Shown here: piece by piece, positions 7,842 to 14,964 of the stretch
Numbering within the stretch: position 1 is the stretch's first letter
How the letters are laid out: each line of letters begins with the position of its first letter
Source: Comamonadaceae bacterium
GTDB lineage: Bacteria; Pseudomonadota; Gammaproteobacteria; Burkholderiales; Burkholderiaceae_C
DNA length: 64,000 nucleotides
Reading direction: 5' to 3'
NCBI GenBank assembly: GCA_027488215.1
Contig: JAIYCB010000006.1
Span: 1 to 64,000, forward strand
Position numbers and translations under genes: made by a program
Notes under the pieces: model-generated
Database searches by the model: none
What the model was told of the DNA's origin: nothing
What the model saw: the letters and a program-made list of their open reading frames with translations, nothing else

Positions 7842-8193
7842 GTCAATATGGTGTCTGGTGGGGCCAGGTGGCGTTCAAGGCTCGCCCACCTGGCGAGTTA
7901 CGCTGAAAGCTCCACACGGCAATTGAAAAACGTCTGTCCATCGATTCACTGGCTGGTTTATAAGTTATCAAATGACACTTTAGCAAGTTTTTTCAATTAA
8001 TAAGGTTTAATCTACAAATTTAATAATTTTTTTGAATTATTTTATTTGCAATTTTTTAAAAGACAGCGCCATCAAGGCTGGAATGTTCGGCTGAAACTCA
8101 AGACTTGGGCACTGATGCCGATGTAAGCAGCAAGTCACAACACATCCACGCGCCACTTTGATTGGCGTGGGTGCCCGTTCATGGAGAAGCACA
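7842..8193. other. Divergent intergenic region, AT-rich core
   Basis: A 352-bp gap between the divergent sigma54 activator and flgP. Positions about 7965-8060 are strikingly AT-rich against the surrounding GC-rich coding DNA, with T- and A-tracts suitable for curvature or upstream activation. No ORF, hairpin terminator or convincing sigma54 -24/-12 element was found. A TGGC...GC pair near 7890 has the wrong spacing. The sigma28-like promoter listed separately lies at the right-hand end. Confidence 0.6.
8098..8124 (+). promoter_or_regulatory. Sigma28 (FliA)-type promoter ahead of flgP operon
   Basis: TCAAGACT at 8098-8105, exactly 11 bp, then GCCGATGT at 8117-8124. It is nearly the same as the site before motAB (TCAAGATA-N11-GCCGATGA). 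The distance to the flgP ATG at 8194 leaves a leader of about 60 nt that contains the GGAGAAG ribosome binding site. Confidence 0.65.
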
Positions 8194-8688
8194 ATGACCC
8201 GTCACCGTTCACTGGCAGCCGCCTTGCTGATCACCTTGGCTTTGGCCGGATGCCAATCCGTGCCCTTGAACATCACGGGCCAGAACACCGCGATCACGCC
8301 TGCCGCTCCGCCCTCAATGGTCAGCCCCCTGGTGGAAAAGCGTGAAACCCTGGTGGCCACGGGCTATGCGGTCATCAGCGTGCAAAACCACAAAAACCCA
8401 GCTCAGCAGCGCCTGTTGGCCATCCGTGCGTCCAAACTGGACGCCTACCGCTCACTGACCGAACAGGTCTATGGCCAGCAACTCGATGCCAGCACCACCG
8501 TGGCCGACATGACGGTGATGAGCGACACCTTCCGCGCCAAGGTGGAGGGTGTGATTTATGGCGCCACCATGGTCAGCATCACCCCGGTGGGAGATGACAC
8601 TTACGAGACCACACTGTCACTGGACCAGCACGTGGTGCGCGATTTGCGTGCCTTGTACCTGGGTCAGATGGCCATGCGTCGCCGCTGA
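8194..8688 (+). CDS. flgP: FlgP-like outer-membrane lipoprotein (LPP20 family)
   Basis: A lipoprotein with a signal peptide ending in the lipobox LAG-C, so it should be lipidated at that Cys and sent to the outer membrane. The mature part has the FlgP/LPP20 pattern 'LLAIRASKLDAYRSLTEQVYGQQLDASTTVADM', then 'SDTFRAKVEGVIYGATMVS' and 'TYETTLSLD'. In Vibrio and Campylobacter FlgP builds basal-disk or H-ring structures around the flagellar outer-membrane rings. The ATG at 8194 is preferred over an upstream in-frame start at 8158, because GGAGAAG precedes it and the signal peptide then begins correctly. It is first in the operon with the FlgT-like gene. Confidence 0.8.
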   Translation: MTRHRSLAAALLITLALAGCQSVPLNITGQNTAITPAAPPSMVSPLVEKRETLVATGYAVISVQNHKNPAQQRLLAIRASKLDAYRSLTEQVYGQQLDASTTVADMTVMSDTFRAKVEGVIYGATMVSITPVGDDTYETTLSLDQHVVRDLRALYLGQMAMRRR

Positions 8689-8712
8689 TCGCCGCACGGA
8701 TTGGATAACCCC

Positions 8713-9951
8713 ATGCTGGCCCATGTGAACTTGCCCCGCCTTGCCGGATTGCGCGTCTGCGCTGCCGTGCTGGCTTCTGCACTGGTCAGCACGGCCGCCG
8801 CCCAGAGCCCCGGACCTGCCGAGTTGGCAGCCAAAGCGCTGGCATCGGCCCCCGTTCAGGCGCTCTTGAATGCCCAGGCCCAGACGGTCAAATCGGCCCA
8901 GAAGAATCCACAAAAAGAATACGACGCGCAGTTGGCCGCCATCCGTCAGGCAATTTTGGACGCCACGCTGGATCGGCCCACACGGGTGCTCAGCACGGCT
9001 TGGGTGGACGACAAGGGGGCTTTGCACGAAAGCGCCCATTTCCACTCTGAAGCACGGGTGCGCGGCGTACGGGTCATGTCTTATGTGCAAGGCGATGAAC
9101 CGGTGACCGAAGTCAGCGCCGAGGTCTTGCCCTGGGGCTGGAAACCGGTGGGAGCAGACCAAAGCTGCAAGGCCCCGCCCCGTCCCTGGCGTTTGCCTTT
9201 GGGTGTGCAGGTGGTAATGCCTGAGGGTTTCAACGGCCAGCAACTGTTTGCCAGCCATTCCCTGCTCGGCTTTGCGCAACAGTCGTGGAGCCAAAACATG
9301 CAGGCCTCCAAGCGCTGGCGCACGCACAGCGTGGCACAGGCGGCCCCCCAATCGGACAACGCCTACATGCGCGCATTGACAGGCCAGACCGAGGAGCGCA
9401 GCGGCTGGATGGCCGAGATTTCGCTGCACCCACACGCCCCTGTTGCGCGTTCTTGGACAGAGCATTTGACCGAGAGTGCCCCGCTTTGGCGCTGGACCTT
9501 GAGCATGCGCCTGGGACAAAAGCTCAGCGCGTCCTCGCGTCTGGAGGCGCAGTGGCAAATCGACCAGATCATCACCATCGCGCCCATGGCCCTGGCACAA
9601 AGCCCCACGGCCTGGGCACAGCAAATGCAAGGCTTGCTGCATGAGCGCATGCGCCAATGGGTAGCCCAGCTGGACAAGCTCAGCGAGTGCGAACCCGTGC
9701 AGTTCCATGTTCGCCGCCAAGGCACCCAGTCACTCGAGCTGCAAGCGGGCTTTGACAGCGGTTTGCGCCCCGGTGACCGCGTGCTTTTGATGGACCCCGC
9801 CCATGTGCCGGCCCGCATGTTGGAGCCCGGTGTGGCCCAGCACCTGGCCTTGGCTCAGGTGGTGAAGGTGGGCGCGCACCGCACAGAGCTGCAACAATTG
9901 GCAGGTCCGGCCCTGGCCACGCACGGCGCCTGGATGGCCCTGCCCTTGTGA
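8713..9951 (+). CDS. flgT: FlgT-like flagellar H-ring/assembly protein
   Basis: A periplasmic protein of about 412 residues. It has a signal peptide (cleavage near 'STAAAQS') and a middle part with the paired Cys and 'WRLPLGVQVVMPEG' expected of the FlgT middle domain. The C-terminal domain reads 'LELQAGFDSGLRPGDRVLLMD' followed by 'ALAQVVKVGAHRTEL', the beta-barrel pattern of FlgT C-terminal domains. FlgT is needed in Vibrio for the H-ring and stator assembly. Sequence similarity judged by eye is moderate; the flgP neighbour supports it. ATG 8713 is chosen over a TTG at 8701 because the signal peptide starts there. Confidence 0.6.
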   Translation: MLAHVNLPRLAGLRVCAAVLASALVSTAAAQSPGPAELAAKALASAPVQALLNAQAQTVKSAQKNPQKEYDAQLAAIRQAILDATLDRPTRVLSTAWVDDKGALHESAHFHSEARVRGVRVMSYVQGDEPVTEVSAEVLPWGWKPVGADQSCKAPPRPWRLPLGVQVVMPEGFNGQQLFASHSLLGFAQQSWSQNMQASKRWRTHSVAQAAPQSDNAYMRALTGQTEERSGWMAEISLHPHAPVARSWTEHLTESAPLWRWTLSMRLGQKLSASSRLEAQWQIDQIITIAPMALAQSPTAWAQQMQGLLHERMRQWVAQLDKLSECEPVQFHVRRQGTQSLELQAGFDSGLRPGDRVLLMDPAHVPARMLEPGVAQHLALAQVVKVGAHRTELQQLAGPALATHGAWMALPL

Positions 9952-9980
9952 GCCCGTTCAACCCGAACCACAATACCGCC

Positions 9981-10547
9981 ATGACCTCTGCCGTTTCCAC
10001 CTCCCCTCGCCTGGCTGCCTGGCTGTTCGGCAGCTGCGCTCTGTTCAGCTGGAGCTCGGCCGCCTGGTCAACCGACACTGCCGCGGCCCTGGCCCTCAAA
10101 GCGCTGTTGGGGCCGCAGGCGGCTTTTCAGCAAATGGGCGGCTTGCCGCCGACACCGGCCCATTCGGCCGGTGGTCTTGCGCATGCCCATCCATCGGGTA
10201 CGACCTCAACACCTGAATCGGCAGCCGCAGTCAGCAGCATGGTCACAGTGCAACGCGGCGAGACGCTGGACCGCGTGATCCGCAGAGCTCTGCCCGACGT
10301 CCCTTTGCACCCGGACTTTTTGCGCAAGGCCTTTGTGAGCATGAACCCGCAAGTTTTCCCATCGGGTTCAAACCATCAGATGCGGTCAGGTGTCCAATTG
10401 AAGGTGCCGAGCATGTCCGCCTTGCGCCAGATGATGTTGAGCCAACACCCTGGGGCCATGCCTTTGTTCCAGGCTGCTGAATCACAGGCAGAACACAAGA
10501 CGGCGCCCGATCCGAACGACCAGCGCCGCTGGGTGCGTTTCCCCTGA
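9981..10547 (+). CDS. Secreted LysM/FimV-tail-like protein in flagellar operon
   Basis: A signal peptide ('LAAWLFGSCALFSWSSAAWS') is followed by a Pro/Ala-rich spacer. The globular part is 'VTVQRGETLDRVIRRALPDVPLHPDFLRKAFVSMNPQVFP-G-NHQMRSGVQLKVPS', resembling the LysM-like opening domain of FimV/HubP proteins, which organise the pole and bind peptidoglycan: V..GeTL..v, then N..af......l..G..l..P. ATG 9981 gives a proper signal peptide. A GTG at 9948 would overlap the flgT stop as GTGA. Its place between flgT-like and fliK-like genes suggests a role in flagellar basal-body placement, which is inference. Confidence 0.55.
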   Translation: MTSAVSTSPRLAAWLFGSCALFSWSSAAWSTDTAAALALKALLGPQAAFQQMGGLPPTPAHSAGGLAHAHPSGTTSTPESAAAVSSMVTVQRGETLDRVIRRALPDVPLHPDFLRKAFVSMNPQVFPSGSNHQMRSGVQLKVPSMSALRQMMLSQHPGAMPLFQAAESQAEHKTAPDPNDQRRWVRFP

Positions 10548-10566
10548 ATGCCGATCAGGTTGTCGC

Positions 10567-11685
10567 ATGATCACAGGGGCTGAAACCGCCCACCTGAATC
10601 CGAAAATTCCCACCATTTACCTGGAGGGGCGACTGCCCTTGGTGCTGGAGCGCGTCGCCGCCGACCTGGGCTTGCGCGATGGGCAGGTGATTCAATCCAC
10701 CGTTGAGGCCCGCAGTGACCGGATGCGTCTGGTCCTGCAAGACCCCGCGCAGGCAGGACGCTTCATCGACTTGCCCAAAGAATTGCCCGCCGGGCTGCGT
10801 CTGGCCTCGGGGGATACGGCCTTGTTTCGGGTGCAGCTGCAAAACGATGGTTCGATCTGGCTGCGCCCCCTGCAAGCAGCTGGTGCGCCGCCCCCTGCCG
10901 CGGCTGCACCTTTGGCGCAAGTGCCCAACCGCATGCAACAACTGGGTTTCAGGCCACCGGACATGGGCGCACTGGCCTTGTTGCTGCGCCCCGGCGGGCT
11001 GGACAGCCTGTTGCGGAGTCTGAACCCGGCCTCCCCCGAGCTGGCAGCACTGCAGCAGTGGCAACGCATGCGGCCCAGCATGGCCCAACTGACCCCAGAA
11101 AAACTGCAACAACTCATGCAGCGCAGCGGCCTGATGACCGAAGCGTTGCTGTCACAAGGCCATGGCAGTGGTCTGGTTGACCTGAAGTCGGGCCTGCGGC
11201 AGTTGCTGCGCCTGTTGCAAAGCACCAGCCACGAGGCGACTGGCCGTGTGCAAGATGCCATCGACGACATCGAGTCGCACCAACTCACCGCGGCCGAAAC
11301 CCTGACGGGGCGCGAATGGGTGTTTTCGATGATGCTGCCTTTTTCGGACGCCGAACCGGTAGCGCTGCGATTTGTGCGGGGCCGCAGCAAGCGCGGTCAA
11401 GAAAAAGCACCCCTGGTCATTCACCTGCACACCCGCAACCGCGAGCTGGGTGAGGTGTGGCTGCAAACACGCATCAGCGATCAAACAGAAGTCGATATGG
11501 TCATGTGGGCCCTGCGTGAGGATGTGGTGCACCGGGCACGCGACCTGACACCCAACCTGGCCGAGGAGCTCGACAGTGCAGGCCTGAACATGACCCGGTT
11601 GCAAATCATCCACGGCCCAGGCCCTTCCGAGCCCATGCCCTGGAACCCGCCCGAGACCGGCAGCTTGCTGGATGTGCAGACATGA
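10567..11685 (+). CDS. FliK-like flagellar hook-length control protein
   Basis: A 372-residue protein without a signal peptide. The C-terminal third matches the flagellar hook-length (Flg_hook) domain in pattern: 'APLVIHLHTRNRELGEVWLQTRISDQTEVDMVMWALREDVVHRARDLTPNLAEELDSAGLNMTRLQIIHG' in outline, i.e. L-x-x-R-x-x-LG-x-V followed by a helix and L...L...G. FliK switches export specificity through FlhB. This protein is next to a stand-alone FlhB C-terminal domain, the natural partner. It lacks the Ser/Thr/Gln-rich ruler typical of main FliK proteins, so it may be a second, FliK-like factor. The ATG follows CAGG. Confidence 0.7.
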   Translation: MITGAETAHLNPKIPTIYLEGRLPLVLERVAADLGLRDGQVIQSTVEARSDRMRLVLQDPAQAGRFIDLPKELPAGLRLASGDTALFRVQLQNDGSIWLRPLQAAGAPPPAAAAPLAQVPNRMQQLGFRPPDMGALALLLRPGGLDSLLRSLNPASPELAALQQWQRMRPSMAQLTPEKLQQLMQRSGLMTEALLSQGHGSGLVDLKSGLRQLLRLLQSTSHEATGRVQDAIDDIESHQLTAAETLTGREWVFSMMLPFSDAEPVALRFVRGRSKRGQEKAPLVIHLHTRNRELGEVWLQTRISDQTEVDMVMWALREDVVHRARDLTPNLAEELDSAGLNMTRLQIIHGPGPSEPMPWNPPETGSLLDVQT

Positions 11686-11960
11686 AAGCCCCGCTCAAGG
11701 AAGCCATCGCCCTGGAGTATGGCAAGCGCAAAACGCCCATCATCAGTGCCAAGGGTGAGGACGAGCTGGCCCAGCGCATCATCGACGAAGCCAAGCGCCA
11801 CGGCGTGTATGTGGCCGAAGACCCTCAGCTGCTGGCCCTGCTCAGCCGCATCGACCTGGACAAGGAAATCCCTCCTGAGCTTTACACCGCCGTGGCCGTG
11901 ATCCTTTCCTGGGTCTACTGGCTCAAGGGCATGCGCCCAGGCGACGAAAAAAGCCCCTAA
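11682..11960 (+). CDS. Stand-alone FlhB C-terminal domain protein (FhlB/FlhX-like)
   Basis: A 92-residue protein equal to the cytoplasmic C-terminal fragment of the export-gate switch protein FlhB. 'AIALEYGKRKTPIISAKGEDELAQRIIDEAKRHGVYVAEDPQLLALLSRIDLDKEIPPELYTAVAVILSWVYWLKG' in outline follows the FlhB-CC pattern after the NPTH cleavage site: A-L-Y, P-x-x-x-AKG, A-x-x-I, DP-LA, IP..LY.AVA.iL. There is no transmembrane part and no NPTH motif. The start overlaps the stop of the FliK-like gene (ATGA), so the two are coupled. Similar pairs occur in other flagellates. Confidence 0.85.
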   Translation: MKAPLKEAIALEYGKRKTPIISAKGEDELAQRIIDEAKRHGVYVAEDPQLLALLSRIDLDKEIPPELYTAVAVILSWVYWLKGMRPGDEKSP

Positions 11961-12061
11961 GTCAATCCAATTGGCTCCCCACAGCTGGGCACTCTCGGCT
12001 CAGAACCTAGGGTAAACACTAACTGCCCAAGCGTCATCTGGTGCGCACAATATGGTTATTA

Positions 12062-12077
12062 GCAATAACTTTATTGC
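12062..12077. promoter_or_regulatory. Putative MarR-type operator of the hydroxycinnamate cluster
   Basis: GCAATAA-CT-TTATTGC is a perfect 7-bp inverted repeat centred 43 bp before the ATG of the first catabolic gene. The AT-rich palindrome size and form fit MarR-family operators such as those of hydroxycinnamoyl-CoA-responsive regulators. A MarR gene closes the same cluster at 20811, making it the obvious candidate ligand-responsive repressor. The pairing is inferred. Confidence 0.6.
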
Positions 12078-12112
12078 ATCCTCTGACCCCGCCCTGCCAA
12101 GGACCCATCTCG

Positions 12113-12919
12113 ATGACACAAGCCCCTCACCCGATCCTGGAACGTGCTGCCGCCAACGGCGTGGCCCTGGAGATGCAAGGCGCGGTGGCCGTGGTGCGCC
12201 TGTGCCGCCCTGCCAAGCGCAATGCACTCAACGACGCCCTGATTGAAGCACTGCGTGACGTGTTCCAGAACCTGCCCGCGCAAGCCCGCGCCGCCGTCAT
12301 CCACGGTGAGGGGGATCATTTTTGCGCTGGACTCGACCTGTCGGAGCTCAAGGAGCGCGACGCCGGGGAAGGCATTCACCATTCCCGAAGCTGGCACGTT
12401 GCCCTGAACGCGGTCGAACAAGGCCCTGTTCCCGTGGTCACCGCGCTGCATGGCGCGGTGGTGGGCGGTGGCTTGGAATTGGCCAGCGCCAGCCACATCC
12501 GCGTGGCCGACGAGAGCACTTTTTATGCCCTGCCTGAAGGCACGCGCGGCATCTTCGTGGGTGGCGGTGGCTCGGTGCGCGTGCCCAAACTGATTGGCAC
12601 GGCACGCATGATCGACATGATGCTCACGGGCCGTGTGTACAACGCGCAAGAGGGCGAGCGCGTGGGTTTTGCCCAATACCTGGTGCCCACCGGCGGTGCT
12701 TTGGCCAAGGCCATCGAACTGGCCACCCGCATCGCCACCAACGCACCCCTGACCAACTTCGCCCTCACCCACGCCATGCCCCGCATTGCCGAGCAACCGG
12801 CTGACCACGGCCTCTTTACCGAAGCCCTGATGGCCTCGATCGCCCAAGCCGCACCCGAAGCCAAAGCCCGCGTGCGCGCTTTTCTGGAAGGCAAGGCGGC
12901 CAAGGTGCAAAAGGCTTGA
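12113..12919 (+). CDS. Crotonase-family enoyl-CoA hydratase of the hydroxycinnamate cluster
   Basis: A 268-residue crotonase-fold enzyme. The oxyanion-hole blocks are 'RLCRPAKRNALND' and 'GEGDHFCAGLDLSEL', followed by 'ALHGAVVGGGLELASASHIRVADE' and 'YALPEGTRGIFVGGGGSVRVPKLIG', where a Glu near 137-143 is expected to act in hydration. As the first gene before a feruloyl-CoA synthase, it probably hydrates hydroxycinnamoyl-CoA. It could instead be a hydratase/lyase giving vanillin, but the dehydrogenase and thiolase downstream favour plain hydration. The ATG at 12113 is preferred; the in-frame region upstream contains the operator. Confidence 0.85.
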   Translation: MTQAPHPILERAAANGVALEMQGAVAVVRLCRPAKRNALNDALIEALRDVFQNLPAQARAAVIHGEGDHFCAGLDLSELKERDAGEGIHHSRSWHVALNAVEQGPVPVVTALHGAVVGGGLELASASHIRVADESTFYALPEGTRGIFVGGGGSVRVPKLIGTARMIDMMLTGRVYNAQEGERVGFAQYLVPTGGALAKAIELATRIATNAPLTNFALTHAMPRIAEQPADHGLFTEALMASIAQAAPEAKARVRAFLEGKAAKVQKA

Positions 12920-12932
12920 ACGGAGACAAAAC

Positions 12933-14786
12933 ATGACCGCCCCCAAATTTCGCCCGCTGAAGTTCGGCGTGACCCGTGTCGCACTGCGCGAGGGTATGCC
13001 AGGCACACGCTATCTGCAAGCCGATCAGGCGCTGCAGGATTACCCGGATCGACTGACCGATCGGCTGCAGCACTGGGCGCAGGTCAAGCCCGAGCAGACC
13101 TTCATGGCACGGCGCGTCAAACAAGCCGATGGCACGCTGGGCGACTGGCGCCACATCACTTATGCACAGGCCTGGCAAACGGCGCGCAGCATCGCACAAA
13201 GCGTGCTCGACCGGGGCCTGAGCGCTGAGCGCCCGGTGGTGATCCTGAGCGAAAACAGCTTGGAGCACGCGTTACTGGCTCTGGGCTGTATGGTCGCTGG
13301 TGTGCCTTTTGTGCCCACCTCGCCACCCTACTCGCTGGTCAGCGTGGATTACGACAAGCTCAAGCATGTGCTGCGCACCGTCACACCCGGCATGGTGTTC
13401 GCCTCGGACGCCCGCTATGCCAAAGCCATTGCCGCCACCGTGGGTGACGACATGGAAGTGGTGATGTGCGAAGGCGAAGTGCCCGGACGCACAGTCACCT
13501 CCTTTGACAGTCTGTGCGCCACCGCGGCTACAAGCGCTGTGGATGCCGCCATGGCCGCCACCGGCCCCGACACCATTGCCAAGTTTTTGTTCACCAGCGG
13601 CTCCACCAAGCTGCCCAAGGCTGTCATCAACACCAACCGGCTGTGGTGCGCCAACCAGCAGCAAATGGTCCAATCGATGCCCGTGCTGGCCGAGCGCGAT
13701 TTGGTGTTGGTCGATTGGCTGCCATGGAACCACACCTTCGGGGGCAACCACAATTTCGGCATGACCGTGTTCCACGGCGGAACGCTGTACATCGACGATG
13801 GCAAGCCCACGCCGGCGTTGATGCCCGAAACATTGCGCAACCTGCGCGAGATCGCGCCCACGGTTTACTTCAACGTGCCCACTGGCTTTGAGGCCATTGC
13901 CCATGCCATGAAGACCGACGACCAGCTGCGCAAGACCTTGTTGTCGCGCGTGCAGATGTTCTTTTATGCCGGTGCCGCCTTGGCTCAGCCCATCTGGGAA
14001 AGTCTGTATGAATCGCAAGAACGCGAAATTGGCGAACGCATTGTCATGGGCACCGGGCTGGGCATGACCGAGTCCGGCCCCTTTGGTATTTTTGTGACCA
14101 ACCCCTTTGTGCAGGCGGGCGACCTCGGCGTGCCCACACCCGGCATGGAACTCAAACTGGTGGACACGCAAGGCAAAACCGAGGTGCGTTACCGTGGTCC
14201 TAACATCACACCGGGCTACTGGCGCAACCCTGAAGAAACCGCGGACGCCTTTGACGAAGAGGGCTTCTTCAAGACCGGCGATGCGGTCAAGTGGATCGAC
14301 GACACCAATGTGCACCTGGGCCTGAAATTCGACGGCCGCATTGCCGAAGACTTCAAGCTCGCCACTGGCACCTTCGTGAGCGTCGGTCCTCTGCGCGGCA
14401 AGATCATTGCTGCGGGCGCGCCTTACATCCAGGACGCGGTACTCACTGGCCTGAACATGAAGGAAGTTGGCGCGATGATCTTCCCAACGCCTGCTGTGCG
14501 CGCCCTCAGCGGTCTGGGTGCAGATGCATCGATGTCGGACGTGCTTGCCTCGGCCCCGGTACTCGCCAAGTTCCAGGATGTCGTCAACGAACTGTCTCAA
14601 ACCGCTACCGGCAGCGCCAACCGCATCGCACGTCTGTGCCTGCTGAGTGAGCCGCCCACCATCGACAAGGGCGAGATCACCGACAAGGGTTCGATCAACC
14701 AGCGCTCGGTCCTAGCCCACCGCGCGGACACCGTGGCCGCCTTGCATGCCGATACCCTGAAGCACATCCTCAAGCCGAGCCATTGA
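12933..14786 (+). CDS. fcs: Feruloyl-CoA synthase
   Basis: An ATP-dependent CoA ligase of the acyl-adenylate family, 617 residues, that activates ferulate and related hydroxycinnamates. Visible motifs: the P-loop 'FTSGSTKLPKAVINTN' near 217-232, 'LPWNHTFGGNHNFG' (typical of the feruloyl-CoA synthase subfamily), 'FFYAGAALAQP', 'GTGLGMTESGP', 'GYWRNPEETADAFDEEGFFKTGD' and 'LKFDGRIAEDFKLATGTFVSVGPLR'. The last motif has the catalytic hinge but with ATGTFV in place of the usual G..I.P. It follows the hydratase by 13 bp with a GGAG ribosome binding site. The next gene follows after a 178-bp repeat-filled gap. Confidence 0.92.
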   Translation: MTAPKFRPLKFGVTRVALREGMPGTRYLQADQALQDYPDRLTDRLQHWAQVKPEQTFMARRVKQADGTLGDWRHITYAQAWQTARSIAQSVLDRGLSAERPVVILSENSLEHALLALGCMVAGVPFVPTSPPYSLVSVDYDKLKHVLRTVTPGMVFASDARYAKAIAATVGDDMEVVMCEGEVPGRTVTSFDSLCATAATSAVDAAMAATGPDTIAKFLFTSGSTKLPKAVINTNRLWCANQQQMVQSMPVLAERDLVLVDWLPWNHTFGGNHNFGMTVFHGGTLYIDDGKPTPALMPETLRNLREIAPTVYFNVPTGFEAIAHAMKTDDQLRKTLLSRVQMFFYAGAALAQPIWESLYESQEREIGERIVMGTGLGMTESGPFGIFVTNPFVQAGDLGVPTPGMELKLVDTQGKTEVRYRGPNITPGYWRNPEETADAFDEEGFFKTGDAVKWIDDTNVHLGLKFDGRIAEDFKLATGTFVSVGPLRGKIIAAGAPYIQDAVLTGLNMKEVGAMIFPTPAVRALSGLGADASMSDVLASAPVLAKFQDVVNELSQTATGSANRIARLCLLSEPPTIDKGEITDKGSINQRSVLAHRADTVAALHADTLKHILKPSH

Positions 14787-14788
14787 AC

Positions 14789-14940
14789 ATGGATTGCCAC
14801 GTCGCTTCGCTCCTCGCAATGACGACTCCTCCTTCATGGCGAGTCGATCACAGCAATCCACGGCTTGCTGCGTCATTGCGAGCGGAGCGCGGCAATCTCT
14901 GGCTTGACTCGTCATTGCGAGCGAAGCGCGGCAATCTCTG
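14789..14940. repeat. REP-like repeat cluster between fcs and thiolase
   Basis: One copy in the orientation ATGGATTGCCACGTCGCTTC...CAATGAC is followed by two in the opposite orientation (GTCATTGCGAGCGGAGCGC and GTCATTGCGAGCGAAGCGC, each with a CAATC tail). The opposed copies can pair into a hairpin of over 20 bp. It fills nearly all the space between two genes that look cotranscribed, so it would lie in the mRNA. Confidence 0.85.
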
Positions 14941-14964
14941 TCATCACCCCATCAAGGACAACCC

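Noticed and set aside
7885..7905. Possible sigma54 -24/-12 element (TGGC...GC) near the activator gene
   Set aside because: The distance between the GG and GC elements is 8 rather than 10 bases.
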